A stretch of 64,000 nucleotides of DNA from Sphingobacterium endophyticum (GCF_009733535.1 NZ_SMMI01000004.1:124001-188000), one strand, 5' to 3'. Shown: positions 35,582-47,495, counted from the first letter of the stretch. The notes: generated from the sequence alone by a model not told the origin. Numbers and translations are program-made.

Positions 35582-35630
35582 ATTGCTCAGACTTCAGATT
35601 GAATTTCGATTAATTGAATGTCTGAGCAAT
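35582..35630. terminator. Long inverted repeat between ATP-grasp and YihY genes
   Basis: ATTGCTCAGAC (35582-35592) and GTCTGAGCAAT (35620-35630) pair perfectly, with a weaker inner stem, between convergent genes. The T-run is weak, so termination is probable but not certain. Confidence 0.6.
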
Positions 35631-35641
35631 CCTTATTATAA

Positions 35642-36616
35642 TTATTTTTCGATTACTTTTTCTTCTTCCGTTAATGGTGCAGGAGGAATTTCACTGACAT
35701 TTCGCTCAATTTCCTTCAATTCTACATGAACAGCATATTCTGATGGTTCAATACTTATACCATGATAGGTGGCATACTCTCTCGTAAATATTGCCCCAAA
35801 GTATAAGATTGCAGCTGTATAATAAACCCATAATAAAATCAAAACAATTGATGCTGCAGCTCCATAAGTGCTTTCTGTATCTGATGACTGTAAATAAAAA
35901 CCAATTCCAAATCGACCTATTGCAAACAGAATGGAAGTAAAGAAAGCTCCGGCTTTCACTGGTCGCCAACTGATATTTACATCGGGTAAGACTTTAAAGA
36001 TGACGGAGAATAGGATAAACGTAATGCCAAAAGTTAATAAAAAGTTGATAGCGTCCATGAAATAGACCGTCATGTCTGGAAAGAACCGTAATAATCTATC
36101 CGTAAAGGCTAATATAATACCATTGACCACCAAGGTCACTACCAATAAAAATCCTAGTCCAATGATCAGGGAGGAGGATAATAAACGATCCATAATCATT
36201 TTTAACCAACCCTTTTTAGGTTTTGCTTTTACATGCCAAATTTTGTTTATTGAATTTTGCATGTCCCCAAAAACGGTAGTTGCACCAATAATCAAAGTGA
36301 CAATACTGACGATTAACGCTAAATTGGACTTGCCTGACAATTCCAAATTCTTAATTACATCTTGAATTTGCCTTGCCGCAGTCAATCCAACCAATTCGTT
36401 TAATTCTGAAAAAAGCTTCCCTTTAATTGCTTCTTCACCATAAAATATTCCTGCTAAAGAAATCATTAACACTAATATGGGGCCGAGAGAAAATATCGTA
36501 TAATACGCTAATGAAGCACTGTACTTCATACTGTCTTCATTCATGAATCCCATTACAGAATTCTTTAAAATATTAAATGTATCCTTAAAAAACCCCTTAC
36601 TTTCCTGTTTTTCCAT
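35642..36616 (-). CDS. YihY/BrkB family inner membrane protein
   Basis: A 324-residue protein with six predicted helices. The family start SMKYSASLAYYTIFSLGPIL, the SLI..INKIWHVK region and the late SxxxYGAAASIVLILLWVYYTA helix are all present. Once called ribonuclease BN in error, these proteins are membrane transport-like with no settled substrate. The cytoplasmic tail is acidic. Single-gene unit. Confidence 0.9.
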   Translation of the reverse strand: MEKQESKGFFKDTFNILKNSVMGFMNEDSMKYSASLAYYTIFSLGPILVLMISLAGIFYGEEAIKGKLFSELNELVGLTAARQIQDVIKNLELSGKSNLALIVSIVTLIIGATTVFGDMQNSINKIWHVKAKPKKGWLKMIMDRLLSSSLIIGLGFLLVVTLVVNGIILAFTDRLLRFFPDMTVYFMDAINFLLTFGITFILFSVIFKVLPDVNISWRPVKAGAFFTSILFAIGRFGIGFYLQSSDTESTYGAAASIVLILLWVYYTAAILYFGAIFTREYATYHGISIEPSEYAVHVELKEIERNVSEIPPAPLTEEEKVIEK

Positions 36617-36740
36617 ATATAATTTAATTCCCCTTCCCTATTTAACAGGAAGACAAATAAAAAGTTTGTTAATCCTTCAAAATCTTAATCGAACATTCCA
36701 ATGTCCTAATTGTTCTGATTTAAACAAACAACTAATAATC

Positions 36741-36902
36741 ATGAGTAATCAAAAAGAAATCAAAAAGGATTCAAACGAAACTGATAAAGCCAATCAACCA
36801 AGAGAAGAAAATGAAAAGGTTCAATCAGATACAGGTAAAAGGCCAGAAGGTGATACAAATCCACTCCCTCCAAATCCCAATAAAGTTGATGACCATAAGT
36901 AA
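36741..36902 (+). CDS. Short, highly charged hypothetical protein
   Basis: A 53-residue protein (starting MSNQKEIKKDSNE) made almost only of Lys, Glu, Asp, Asn, Pro and Ser, ending PPNPNKVDDHK. No Cys, aromatic core or membrane segment is present, so it is probably disordered. Coding status rests on the ATG, low hydrophobicity and the hairpin just after the stop. I do not recognise a family; small stress-related disordered proteins have this look. Confidence 0.5.
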   Translation: MSNQKEIKKDSNETDKANQPREENEKVQSDTGKRPEGDTNPLPPNPNKVDDHK

Positions 36903-36910
36903 TAAAATAA

Positions 36911-36942
36911 AATGGCCTGAAATAAATTCATTTCAGGCCATT
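36911..36942 (+). terminator. Hairpin after the small charged ORF
   Basis: AATGGCCTGAAAT and ATTTCAGGCCATT form a perfect 13-base stem with a six-base loop nine bases after the stop codon; the T-tract is short. Confidence 0.75.
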
Positions 36943-37429
36943 CTTTAAAATAGTTAGTGTGTGTATTTCTTGTGTTTTTATTGTATTCGATCTGAAATCC
37001 TTCGATAAATTTTTCTCTCAATATTTAATATGACCAAGTACGGGAAAATTCGCGAGAATAGGATATATTTCTCTAAAAAGTAAACCTTTTCAAAAGTATT
37101 AAAATTAAAAAATAGACCTAAATTGATCAAAAACCTATATTTTCTAGCTTTTTTAATAGATGTTTAGACAACAAGTTTTCCGATTATTTCCACTTATTTT
37201 TTCAGGAATTCCACTCTTAAATCAACTCATTAGTGAGAAATTAACTCTAAAATTTACCGGTTTTATCATTTTGTGAAAAATTAATCAATTTATTTTTTAG
37301 GATATCAATTCAATTTCAGCAATAGATTTGATAGTTTAAATATTTTCTCTTTTGATATATGATGACAAAAATTTCTAGGGTTTTCTGAAATTATATTTTC
37401 GATTAAATCTAACCGATTTTAATGAAATA
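36943..37429. other. AT-rich intergenic stretch without a gene
   Basis: About 490 bases rich in A and T with stops in all frames. I see no ORF longer than about 20 codons that looks real, no tRNA and no repeat. It lies between two hairpin terminators, one from each side. Confidence 0.6.
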
Positions 37430-37459
37430 AAAAGGCCTGGTAAAAATTCCAGGCCTTTT
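37430..37459 (-). terminator. Terminator of the RND efflux operon
   Basis: AAAAGGCCTGG and CCAGGCCTTTT pair over eleven bases; on the minus strand a T-rich tail follows. Placed 28 bases after the permease stop. Confidence 0.85.
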
Positions 37460-37486
37460 GATATTTAGAAATTTAATTGTTCTGCA

Positions 37487-40400
37487 TTAATTATGTTTAA
37501 CGTCCATTTCATCAATGTAATGTTCGTTTTTCTCATAATCTGCCTCCATTAAGGTTGCATAATCAGTTTTTTGTTTTTTACCCCAACGACGACCAAAACT
37601 ATCGAATATGGAATAAACAACCGGTACAACCACTAAGGTTAGTAATAATGATGATAATAACCCACCAATAATTACAATTGCTAATCCTCTATTGGTATCC
37701 GCTCCATCACCTGTTGCTAGAGCAATAGGAATCATACCAAATACCATCGCAATCGTCGTCATTAGGATAGGACGAAGACGTGCATGATTGGCAGCAACTA
37801 AGGCATCATGTGTGGAATCACCATGTTCCTTACGATGATTTGCAAAGTCAACTAATAGAATCGCATTCTTTGCAACCAAACCAATTAACATGATAATACC
37901 TAAAATCGTAAAGATATTCAATGTTTGATTTGTTAATGCCAATAATAACAAGGCACCGATAAATGATAATGGAATAGAGAATAATACCACAAATGGAGTT
38001 GAGAAACTATCATAAAGTGCTACCATTACTAAATATACCAAAAGAATGGATGCAATTAAGGCAATTCCTAATGTTCCAAATCCTTCTTGCTGGCTTTCCA
38101 TATTACCGCCCCAAATATAAACTACACCAGGTTTGCGTTCTAATTTTGAAAATTCAGCTTCCCATTCTTGTGCTACTGTACCCATTGGACGTCCTACAAC
38201 AGAACCTTGAACCGATACGGCAGGTGATTTATCACGACGTTCCAATAAGGTTGGTCCAGATCCATACGTCACGGTTGCAAATTGATCCAATGAGATCGTT
38301 GCCCCTTGATTATTGATGAACTTCAGATTTCTAACATTATTGATATCAGCTCTTCCACTTTCGGAAAAACGAATATTAATATCGTACTCATTATCACCAG
38401 CCCGGAATTTATTATCTGTATTTCCAGAAAATGCAGTTTGCATAGTCATTCCGACGGTCGCAACATTCAACCCTAAACTTGTCATCTTATCACGATCAAC
38501 CTGAACACGTATTTCTGGGTTACCATCTTCTGAGGTCAATTTAACACCTGTAGCTCCTGGAATATTTCTCAACAATTCTTCAGATTTAATCGCAAATTCA
38601 CGAGCATCCTCAATATCAGATCCAATTACTGTTAATTTTAATGGAGCTTGTTCAGCACCCATTAAGCCCATATTTACAGTTGTAACTTTTGCTCCTACCA
38701 GCTTGTTCTCCAACTCTCTTTTCAATCTTGCTGAATAAACTTTTGAACTCTCTGTGTAGGTATCTTTTAAGATCACATGGATCTCTGATTTATATCTTGA
38801 ACCAGCAGTAGACATTACCCCATCGGAAGATTGTCCAACTGTTGTAATAATACTCTCAACCTCCGGCTTAGATTCAAGGATCGATTCGGCTCTCTGGGTT
38901 AGGAAATTGGTCTTCTCTAGTGAAGCATCTTTTTCCAATTCCAACTGAACCATGAATTCACCTTTATCGGATGCTGGGAAAAAGTCTGAACCAATGTATC
39001 CTAAACCTACCAGCATAAATGAACCAAAGAAAAGAGCCATGGCAATCAATAAAGTCGCAAGTTTAGTTTTCCAATTTTTCAAACACCATTCTAGAATGCC
39101 AGTAATCCAATGAGTGAATTTTGTTAATCCTGCTTCAAAACCATGAACAATCTTTCCAATAAATGAATTTGGATTTACATGTTCTAACTTTCCGAAACGA
39201 GAATATAACCATGGAACAATCGTAAATGAAACCAATAAGGACAATAATGTTGAAATAATTACAGTCACACAGAATTGAGCAAGGATATTTGCAACTAATC
39301 CAGTTGACATCGCAATTGGTAAGAATACAACGACGATTACTAAGGTAATTGCCGATACGGTAAATCCAATTTCTTTTGCTCCGTCATATGCAGCACGAAC
39401 TTTATTTTTACCCATCTCCATATGACGGTGGATATTCTCAATTACAACAATCGCATCATCGACCAAAATTCCGACTACTAAGGAAAGTCCCAATAATGAC
39501 ATTAAGTTTAAGGTATATCCCATTAATAGCAAACCAATAAATGTGGCAATTAATGAAAGTGGAATTGCCACCATGGTAATTGCAGCATTCCTTAAACTGT
39601 GTAAGAAGAACAACATGATAAAACCTACTAATGCAATTGCGATCATTAAATCGTGCATAACGTTATTCGCAGCATTCAAGGTATAATCAGTCGAGTCATT
39701 TGCAACTAATATCTTAATGTCATTCGTTTTATAGTCATTCTCTACGGTAGTAATTGTTTCCTTAACTAATTTGGATACTTCTACCGCATTTGCATCAGAT
39801 TGTTTAAATACCTGAAGTAAAATGGTATTCTTACGGTCTAAACGAGCTATTTTCTCAATCTCTTTAATTCCATCTTGAACATCGGCAACATCTCTCAAGA
39901 AAATAGTGACACCTGTTGGGGTAGTGATCGGAAGATTCCTTAATTCTTCTACATCCACAACTTTTCCTGCCAGACGTATCGTAGTTCTATTTTCACGTGT
40001 ACTTACGTTTCCTGTAGGGAAATCAAGGTTGGACTGTGCAATAACATTTTGAATCTGAGAAATGGACACTCCATAACCTTCAGCTTTTTCAGGATCTACG
40101 GAAACTTGTATTTCACGTTCTTCACCACCAATCATATCTACTTTCGCAACCCCTGAAATACGGGCAAAAATAGGTTGGATTTTGTTGTCCAATAGATCAT
40201 AAAGTTCTTTTTCAGATTGATTGGAGGTCACTGCCAAACTCATAATGGCAATGTCATCCAAAGAGAATTTATTGAGGGATGGCGCTTCAACGTCCTCGGG
40301 GAGATCATTCAACACAGCATTAATCTTCCGCTGTGCATCCGTGAGCAAGAAATTGACATCTGCCCCATCGTTCAACGTAATCATAACGATGGATACGTTT

Positions 40401-40657
40401 TCAAGCGAGGTAGATTCTAATTTCTTGATATTTTCCAATGAGGAAACAGCATCTTCAATTTTCTTCGTAACAGTACTTTCAACCTCTGAAGGTGAAGCAC
40501 CAGGATACACCGTCTGAATGGTAATAACATTTACCTCAAACTTTGGTATCAACTCATATCCCAATTGAGAATATGAGAATATCCCACCTAACGTCAATAG
40601 TATAAATAATACTATAATTAGACTGGGACGTTTTATCGATATTTCGGTAATTTTCAT
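37487..40657 (-). CDS. RND efflux permease (AcrB/HAE1 family)
   Basis: The inner-membrane proton-driven pump of a tripartite exporter, 1056 residues with the usual two halves of six helices and large periplasmic loops. Visible are the start ISIKRPSLIIVLFILLTLGG, the YPGASPSEVE segment, helix 4 VGILVDDAIVVIENIHRHME with the paired Asp of proton relay, and the second-half helices ALYDSFSTPFVVLFSIPLSF and IGLVAKNAILLVDFA. Length and motifs suggest drugs or lipophilic compounds rather than metals. Last gene of the TetR-TolC-MFP-RND operon, 25 bases after the adaptor. Confidence 0.95.
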   Translation of the reverse strand: MKITEISIKRPSLIIVLFILLTLGGIFSYSQLGYELIPKFEVNVITIQTVYPGASPSEVESTVTKKIEDAVSSLENIKKLESTSLENVSIVMITLNDGADVNFLLTDAQRKINAVLNDLPEDVEAPSLNKFSLDDIAIMSLAVTSNQSEKELYDLLDNKIQPIFARISGVAKVDMIGGEEREIQVSVDPEKAEGYGVSISQIQNVIAQSNLDFPTGNVSTRENRTTIRLAGKVVDVEELRNLPITTPTGVTIFLRDVADVQDGIKEIEKIARLDRKNTILLQVFKQSDANAVEVSKLVKETITTVENDYKTNDIKILVANDSTDYTLNAANNVMHDLMIAIALVGFIMLFFLHSLRNAAITMVAIPLSLIATFIGLLLMGYTLNLMSLLGLSLVVGILVDDAIVVIENIHRHMEMGKNKVRAAYDGAKEIGFTVSAITLVIVVVFLPIAMSTGLVANILAQFCVTVIISTLLSLLVSFTIVPWLYSRFGKLEHVNPNSFIGKIVHGFEAGLTKFTHWITGILEWCLKNWKTKLATLLIAMALFFGSFMLVGLGYIGSDFFPASDKGEFMVQLELEKDASLEKTNFLTQRAESILESKPEVESIITTVGQSSDGVMSTAGSRYKSEIHVILKDTYTESSKVYSARLKRELENKLVGAKVTTVNMGLMGAEQAPLKLTVIGSDIEDAREFAIKSEELLRNIPGATGVKLTSEDGNPEIRVQVDRDKMTSLGLNVATVGMTMQTAFSGNTDNKFRAGDNEYDINIRFSESGRADINNVRNLKFINNQGATISLDQFATVTYGSGPTLLERRDKSPAVSVQGSVVGRPMGTVAQEWEAEFSKLERKPGVVYIWGGNMESQQEGFGTLGIALIASILLVYLVMVALYDSFSTPFVVLFSIPLSFIGALLLLALTNQTLNIFTILGIIMLIGLVAKNAILLVDFANHRKEHGDSTHDALVAANHARLRPILMTTIAMVFGMIPIALATGDGADTNRGLAIVIIGGLLSSLLLTLVVVPVVYSIFDSFGRRWGKKQKTDYATLMEADYEKNEHYIDEMDVKHN

Positions 40658-40682
40658 TTGATGAATTCGTTCTTAGCAAAAA

Positions 40683-41741
40683 TTATTTAATGATTTCTAC
40701 AGGAGTATTGTTGAACAAGTTAATTTGACCTGAAACAATAACTTGATCTCCAGCTTGTAATCCACTGATCACTTCAATCTTATCACCGAAGCTCCTACCA
40801 GCAACTACTTCAGTTTCTACAGCTTTACCATTTTTCAAAACGTAAACCTTATTATCTGAAATACTTCCTACAAAAGCAGTCCTTGGCACCACCAAAACAC
40901 TTGATGTACCTTGTGTGCCAAATACAGCTGTACCATACATACCAGCACGTAATTCATTATTAGGATTATTTGCTAATTCAATCTCCACAGGGAAGTTTAA
41001 GCTACCATCTGATTTCGGAGCGATAAAGGTAATTTTACCTGTAAATTCTTTATCAGCATATACGCTAACCTTAACATTTACCGCCTGACCTACACGTAAT
41101 GCAGCAACATTTTTCTCATCAACATTGACTCTTAACTTTAATGTACTAACATTCACAATGTCAAATGCTGGAGTTCCAGGACTAACATAGGCACCTGGTT
41201 CAATCTTACGAGCATTCACAATTCCTCTTACTGATGTTTTAATAGTTACATCGCCAGCAGTCAACTTAGCACTCTTCAAGTTGTTTTTAGCATTTTCAAA
41301 TTGAAGTTTCATTTGATCAACCTGCTGTTGGGTTACTCCACCAGTTGATAAAGCATTTTCATAACGTTGCAGATTTGCTTGTGCATTATCATAGGAAGCT
41401 TGCGCATTTGCTACATTCACATTTAATTTATCACCTTCTACAACTGCAAGGGTTTGGCCAGGTGAAACTCTTGAACCTTCATCTACTAAAACACGAACCA
41501 CACGACCTCCAGTTTCAGCAGCAACAGTTACCTCTTGCTTTGGCATAAATGTACCGTTGGCTAGATATTCTAAACTCATATTGCTATTCTCTGCAGTATC
41601 GATACGAACTGCTACTGCAGCATTTTTCTCAGCTACCGCAGCAGTAGCTGCATCATTTTTCGCCTTATTCTTTTGAAGAATAAAGTAAATACCTGCTCCT
41701 GCAGCAATGATAACAAGTAAGGTAATTAATGTACGTTTCAT
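40683..41741 (-). CDS. RND efflux periplasmic adaptor (MFP)
   Basis: A 352-residue membrane fusion protein. It starts with a membrane anchor (LITLLVIIAAGAGIYFIL), then a lipoyl-like half (VAAETGGRVVRVLVDEGSRV), a coiled-coil hairpin rich in Ala, Asn and Gln (about 108-150), the second lipoyl half (IKTSVRGIVNARKIEPGAYV) and beta-barrel and membrane-proximal domains ending FNNTPVEIIK. It links the RND pump to the TolC channel. Thirteen bases after the TolC gene. Confidence 0.93.
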   Translation of the reverse strand: MKRTLITLLVIIAAGAGIYFILQKNKAKNDAATAAVAEKNAAVAVRIDTAENSNMSLEYLANGTFMPKQEVTVAAETGGRVVRVLVDEGSRVSPGQTLAVVEGDKLNVNVANAQASYDNAQANLQRYENALSTGGVTQQQVDQMKLQFENAKNNLKSAKLTAGDVTIKTSVRGIVNARKIEPGAYVSPGTPAFDIVNVSTLKLRVNVDEKNVAALRVGQAVNVKVSVYADKEFTGKITFIAPKSDGSLNFPVEIELANNPNNELRAGMYGTAVFGTQGTSSVLVVPRTAFVGSISDNKVYVLKNGKAVETEVVAGRSFGDKIEVISGLQAGDQVIVSGQINLFNNTPVEIIK

Positions 41742-41754
41742 TTATGTGGTTATA

Positions 41755-43077
41755 TTATTCGTTTACTAATGTTTTTAATTCTCCATTTGCTTTGATTAAC
41801 TGAACCTCAGCAATTTTATAATTTAATAAAGATGTATTTAGATTATTCTCAGCTGTTGCCAATGCATTCTCAGCGTCCAATAACTCTGTTAAAGTCGCTA
41901 AACCATTACGGTAATTGTTTTGCGTATCATCCAATACCTCTTTAGATAATTCTACGTTTCTCCTATTGGCATCAACTGTTAATAAGCTGTTCTTAATTTG
42001 GGCCTTTGCATTTTCATTTGCCAAATTCAATCCCAAACGTGCATCTTCAATATCAACATCTAATTGTTTGATCTGAATGGTTGCTTGGTTAATCTTTGCT
42101 TTTGTTGATCCTCCATTGAAGATTGGAATGGATAAGTTCAATCCTAGTCCTGATGTTGGGAACCATTTAAAATCATTTGATCCTGGAACTCCATTACCGA
42201 AACCTTGGTAACCAATATCTCCACCAAAGGATAACGATGGGTAATATGCAGCTTTCATACTCTTGCGGTTAAGTTCCAATAATTCTGACTGCTTTTCTAA
42301 TACTTTGATTTCGGTTCTTCCCGAAAGATCCATCGTATTTGCGGATGCCAGTTGTGCGTTGATGTCAAATGTTTCATCTGGTAATTCAATCGCTGTTTCA
42401 ATAGGCATTCCAATAGCAAACTTTAGAGCATTTTCTTTTAACTCGAGCGCATTAACAATAATTTGTCTTTGTGCTTGTAAATTGTTAATGTTAACGACTA
42501 TCCTATCTAAATCGATCTGTCTAGCAATTCCTGCAGTTACCAATCCCTCAATAACACTCTTGGTTTTATTTGTATTTTCTAAGTTATTATCAATTGTTTC
42601 TAATTGTAACTGTGTTGTAAATACATCATAGTAAGCATTTGCAACTTTTTCAATTAACATTTCATCAGTCAATTGGGAATTGATTTGATAAAATTCTCGT
42701 GTTGTTTTAGCTGCTTTTAGCCCTGTGAACAAGGACTGGTTAAAGATCTGTTGGTTTACAGACAAACCAGCTGTAGAGTTCCATGGCTGTCCCATTTTCA
42801 AATATTGAGTCTGACCACCAATATCTAAGGGCATACTTGGAATGATAGCATTATACTTCACATTTGCGGATGCATTGATTTGTGGTAATGCTCCAGCTCT
42901 GACCTCATCAATTTGATATTCTGAATTCTCAAGGTCGAGTTTTGCTTTTTTAGCATCTGCCTTATTATCCAATGCATATTTAACCGCTTCCTGTAAGGTT
43001 AAGGTCTCTTGTGCATGTAACAATGAACCCGACAGCATCCCTGCCACCAATAGGGCCATAAGTTTAGTTCTCTTCAT
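41755..43077 (-). CDS. tolC: TolC family outer membrane efflux protein
   Basis: A 440-residue outer-membrane channel with a signal peptide (ending LLHAQ, about residue 22) and the two helical repeats of the TolC fold: LTLQEAVKYALDNKADAKKA at the start and the matching C-terminal half with NYRNGLATLTELLDAENALA. It forms the exit duct for the RND pump. Its start codon directly follows the TetR stop, so both are translated from one message. Confidence 0.93.
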   Translation of the reverse strand: MKRTKLMALLVAGMLSGSLLHAQETLTLQEAVKYALDNKADAKKAKLDLENSEYQIDEVRAGALPQINASANVKYNAIIPSMPLDIGGQTQYLKMGQPWNSTAGLSVNQQIFNQSLFTGLKAAKTTREFYQINSQLTDEMLIEKVANAYYDVFTTQLQLETIDNNLENTNKTKSVIEGLVTAGIARQIDLDRIVVNINNLQAQRQIIVNALELKENALKFAIGMPIETAIELPDETFDINAQLASANTMDLSGRTEIKVLEKQSELLELNRKSMKAAYYPSLSFGGDIGYQGFGNGVPGSNDFKWFPTSGLGLNLSIPIFNGGSTKAKINQATIQIKQLDVDIEDARLGLNLANENAKAQIKNSLLTVDANRRNVELSKEVLDDTQNNYRNGLATLTELLDAENALATAENNLNTSLLNYKIAEVQLIKANGELKTLVNE

Positions 43078-43683
43078 TTATTTATTGCTAGCTATTCTTG
43101 CTTCGAAAATTAATTTTAATGCTCTTTTTTGACTCTCCAATATCTTATCCACATTGTCTTCATTTGGAATTCCTGTAATAACGTCTGAAATGGTATGGAT
43201 AATACCCAACCCTTTTTGTATTTCAACCAATGTACAGGCACTTCCTTCAACATCCTCCATTATCAACTCTCCATTAGTTATAGACTTTTTATAGAGTGAC
43301 TTTATTAAAGCTACTTCACGTTGATAAAAATCCTGCATTACCTCATTGATGTCCAAACCTTTTATCCAGTCTAGATTTTCACAGATATGAAGCACATAAT
43401 ATTTGCGTGTAAATCCTGCTCTATAATCTAGTATCTCATTCATGGTTTTCATTAAATCTCCTGAATAGGATTCGACAATTTCCTTCTCTCCTGCATACAC
43501 ATCATTGCCAAGTTTTATTAATACATCCAAAATCAATGTTGACTTATCTGGATAATAGTAATAAAGATTAGCTTTAGTAATTCGCAGATCATCGGCAATT
43601 TCATTCATTGTGGTTTTATGAAAACCAAAATGAGAGAAGCGTTTAAGCGCTGCTTCAATGATTTGATCCTTACGATTCTCCAT
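43078..43683 (-). CDS. TetR/AcrR family transcriptional repressor
   Basis: A 201-residue regulator. The N-terminal helix-turn-helix is typical: IIEAALKRFSHFGFHKTTMNEIADDLRITKANLYYYYPDKSTL. The C-terminal ligand-binding part is helical and family-specific. As the first gene of the efflux operon it probably represses its own promoter and is released by the pump's substrate. No clear long palindrome was seen at the promoter. Confidence 0.93.
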   Translation of the reverse strand: MENRKDQIIEAALKRFSHFGFHKTTMNEIADDLRITKANLYYYYPDKSTLILDVLIKLGNDVYAGEKEIVESYSGDLMKTMNEILDYRAGFTRKYYVLHICENLDWIKGLDINEVMQDFYQREVALIKSLYKKSITNGELIMEDVEGSACTLVEIQKGLGIIHTISDVITGIPNEDNVDKILESQKRALKLIFEARIASNK

Positions 43684-43723
43684 TTTTACCTTTTGTTATT
43701 TTTGACTTTTTCTAAAAATTGTT

Positions 43724-43731
43724 CAAAAGTA
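43724..43731 (-). promoter_or_regulatory. -7 box of the efflux operon
   Basis: Minus strand reads TACTTTTG, an exact TAnnTTTG match 41 bases before the tetR ATG. Confidence 0.45.
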
Positions 43732-43831
43732 AAGAATAGAAATTAAATAATATCATCCCTTTGTCAAAAAAGTGATCATTAACACTTTTTTAACGGTAAG
43801 ATATTATAGAATTTAATTAAGTAAAGAGGAT

Positions 43832-44494
43832 TTAGTCCTGACTAAATGTTTTGTGGAATTTCTTTTTATCGAAAGAATATAATTTTGCTGCTCGATATGA
43901 TACGCCTTTCTGAAATTCATTCAACTCTTTGAGATAGCCCAAATTGTTTATCTTTTTTCTGAAATTTCGTTTATCAAGCTGTTTATTCAATAGCGCTTCA
44001 TATACCTGCTGTAATTGGGTTAGGGTAAATTTTGAAGGCAATAATTCATAGGGTGTCATGGAATAGGAAACAGTCTTTTTTAGACGATCTAAGCTGAGCT
44101 CAATAATTTCTTTATGGTCAAATGCTAGGTCAGGCAATGCTGTTACAGGAAACCATTTTAATTGTCGCATATAAGTACTTCCGGATGAAATCTTATTTTT
44201 CACTTCTTCCATCTGAACTAGAGCCAAATAAGCAACGGTCAATATGCGACCTTCGGGATGTCTCTTCACCCCTGCGAATGCAGCTAATTGATCCATATAG
44301 ATATCCTTTAATCCAGTCATCTCAAATAAAATACGAGAAACGGCATCTTCCATTTCCTCATATTTATTCACAAAATAACCTGGCAGTGCCCACCAATCCT
44401 TATAAGGATACTCATTCCTTTCGGCCAACAACACCTTTAATTGTCCTTCATCAAAGGTAAGAATGACGCAATCTATGGTAAAATGTGTCTGCAA
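43832..44494 (-). CDS. NUDIX-domain transcriptional regulator (NrtR/AraR-like)
   Basis: A 220-residue protein. The N-terminal domain has the NUDIX fold (FTIDCVILTFDEGQLKVLLA, then WWALPGYFVNKYEEMEDAVS) but the catalytic box is broken: where REUxEE is expected it has RILFEM (54-59), so two of the metal-binding Glu are Ile55 and Met59. The C-terminal 80 residues form a winged-helix region (LLPSKFTLTQLQQVYEALLN, then RKKINNLGYLKEL), as in NrtR and the Bacteroides arabinose regulator. It is divergent from pfkA and likely senses a sugar or nucleotide. The start is TTG at 44494; stops lie directly upstream in frame. Confidence 0.85.
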   Translation of the reverse strand: MQTHFTIDCVILTFDEGQLKVLLAERNEYPYKDWWALPGYFVNKYEEMEDAVSRILFEMTGLKDIYMDQLAAFAGVKRHPEGRILTVAYLALVQMEEVKNKISSGSTYMRQLKWFPVTALPDLAFDHKEIIELSLDRLKKTVSYSMTPYELLPSKFTLTQLQQVYEALLNKQLDKRNFRKKINNLGYLKELNEFQKGVSYRAAKLYSFDKKKFHKTFSQD

Positions 44495-44584
44495 AATTTA
44501 AATTTATTTATATTGATCAATTGTTTCCTGAAAACCTCAACAATAATAACAATTACACAAACAAATTACTAAAAAAATTTAATA

Positions 44585-44609
44585 GTGTAGGAAATACACA
44601 TTATATTCG
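44585..44609 (+). promoter_or_regulatory. Candidate operator and -7 box of the pfkA operon
   Basis: GTGTA-N5-TACAC (44585-44599) is an inverted repeat lying directly before TATATTCG (44602-44609), a near match to TAnnTTTG, 27 bases before the pfkA ATG. The position, between -33 and -7, suits a repressor site; the divergent NUDIX-type regulator is the obvious candidate. Confidence 0.45.
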
Positions 44610-44635
44610 TAATTCTAAAAAATAAGAAAGACCTA

Positions 44636-45619
44636 ATGGACAAGATACGAAGGATTGGCGTTTATACATCAGGAGGTGACGCTCCAGGCATGAATGCTGC
44701 CATTCGCGCAGTAGTTCGTACCGCACTTTTTAACGACCTAAAAGTTACCGGAATTTTTAGGGGCTATGAAGGAATGATTGAAGGCGATTTTACCGAAATG
44801 GTTAGTCGTTCAGTTAGTTCTATCCTTCAAAAAGGTGGAACCATTTTAAAATCCGCAAGATGCCCAGAGTTCAGAACTCCGGAAGGACGTAAAAAAGCCT
44901 ACGAAAATGTAAGAAAAGCTGGAATTGATGCACTTGTTGCCATCGGTGGCGATGGAACCTTTACAGGTGCTGAAATTTTCTCACAAGAGTATAATATACC
45001 GGTGATGTGTATTCCTGGAACGATAGATAATGATCTATATGGAACAGATTACACATTAGGCTTTGATACGGCCAACAATACCGTAATTGATGCTATTGAT
45101 AAAATTAAAGACACAGCAGCATCACATAATAGATTATTTTTCGTTGAAGTTATGGGTAGAGATTCAGGTTGTATAGCCTTGAATGCTGGTGTAGCTGGCG
45201 GGGCGGAGGCTATCATGTTACCTGAGAAAGATACGGCTATCGATGAACTAATCGAAATGTTAGAAGTAGCAAAGGAGAGAAATAAAACCTCTATGATTGT
45301 TATTATTGCTGAAGGTGACAAAAACGGTGGCGCTTACAATGTTGCTAAACGCGTGGAAGAAAAATTTGATTTTTATGACACAAAAGTTAGTATATTAGGG
45401 CATTTACAACGTGGCGGATCCCCAAGTAGTTTTGATCGAGTATTGGCAACCCGAATGGGATATTTCGCGGTGAACGAATTAATAAATGGAAATAAAAGTG
45501 CTACGGTAGGTATTCGAGGTAGTAAAATGGTAGCAACCAGCCTAGAAGAAGCTTTGCGAGGTAAAGAGTTTAAACTTGACGAGGAGCTTATCACAATTGC
45601 TGAAGTAATGAACATTTAA
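44636..45619 (+). CDS. pfkA: ATP-dependent 6-phosphofructokinase
   Basis: A 327-residue glycolytic enzyme that converts fructose 6-phosphate and ATP to fructose 1,6-bisphosphate. All expected motifs are present: IGVYTSGGDAPGMNAAIRA for ATP, GGDGTFTGAEIF, the catalytic PGTIDNDLYGTDYTLGFDTA, MGRDSGCIAL and ILGHLQRGGSPSSFDR. The GGDGT form (rather than GGDGS or GGEDT) fits an ATP enzyme. It is followed after four bases by the kinase-like gene and then gap. Confidence 0.95.
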   Translation: MDKIRRIGVYTSGGDAPGMNAAIRAVVRTALFNDLKVTGIFRGYEGMIEGDFTEMVSRSVSSILQKGGTILKSARCPEFRTPEGRKKAYENVRKAGIDALVAIGGDGTFTGAEIFSQEYNIPVMCIPGTIDNDLYGTDYTLGFDTANNTVIDAIDKIKDTAASHNRLFFVEVMGRDSGCIALNAGVAGGAEAIMLPEKDTAIDELIEMLEVAKERNKTSMIVIIAEGDKNGGAYNVAKRVEEKFDFYDTKVSILGHLQRGGSPSSFDRVLATRMGYFAVNELINGNKSATVGIRGSKMVATSLEEALRGKEFKLDEELITIAEVMNI

Positions 45620-45623
45620 ACTT

Positions 45624-47473
<1,850 letters not shown>

Positions 47474-47495
47474 TTTTCGAAAATTATTTAATAAC

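Noticed and set aside
44494..44500. Extending the NUDIX regulator upstream to an ATG
   Set aside because: In-frame stop codons lie directly upstream, so TTG at 44494 (or a non-standard codon one step up) must be the start.
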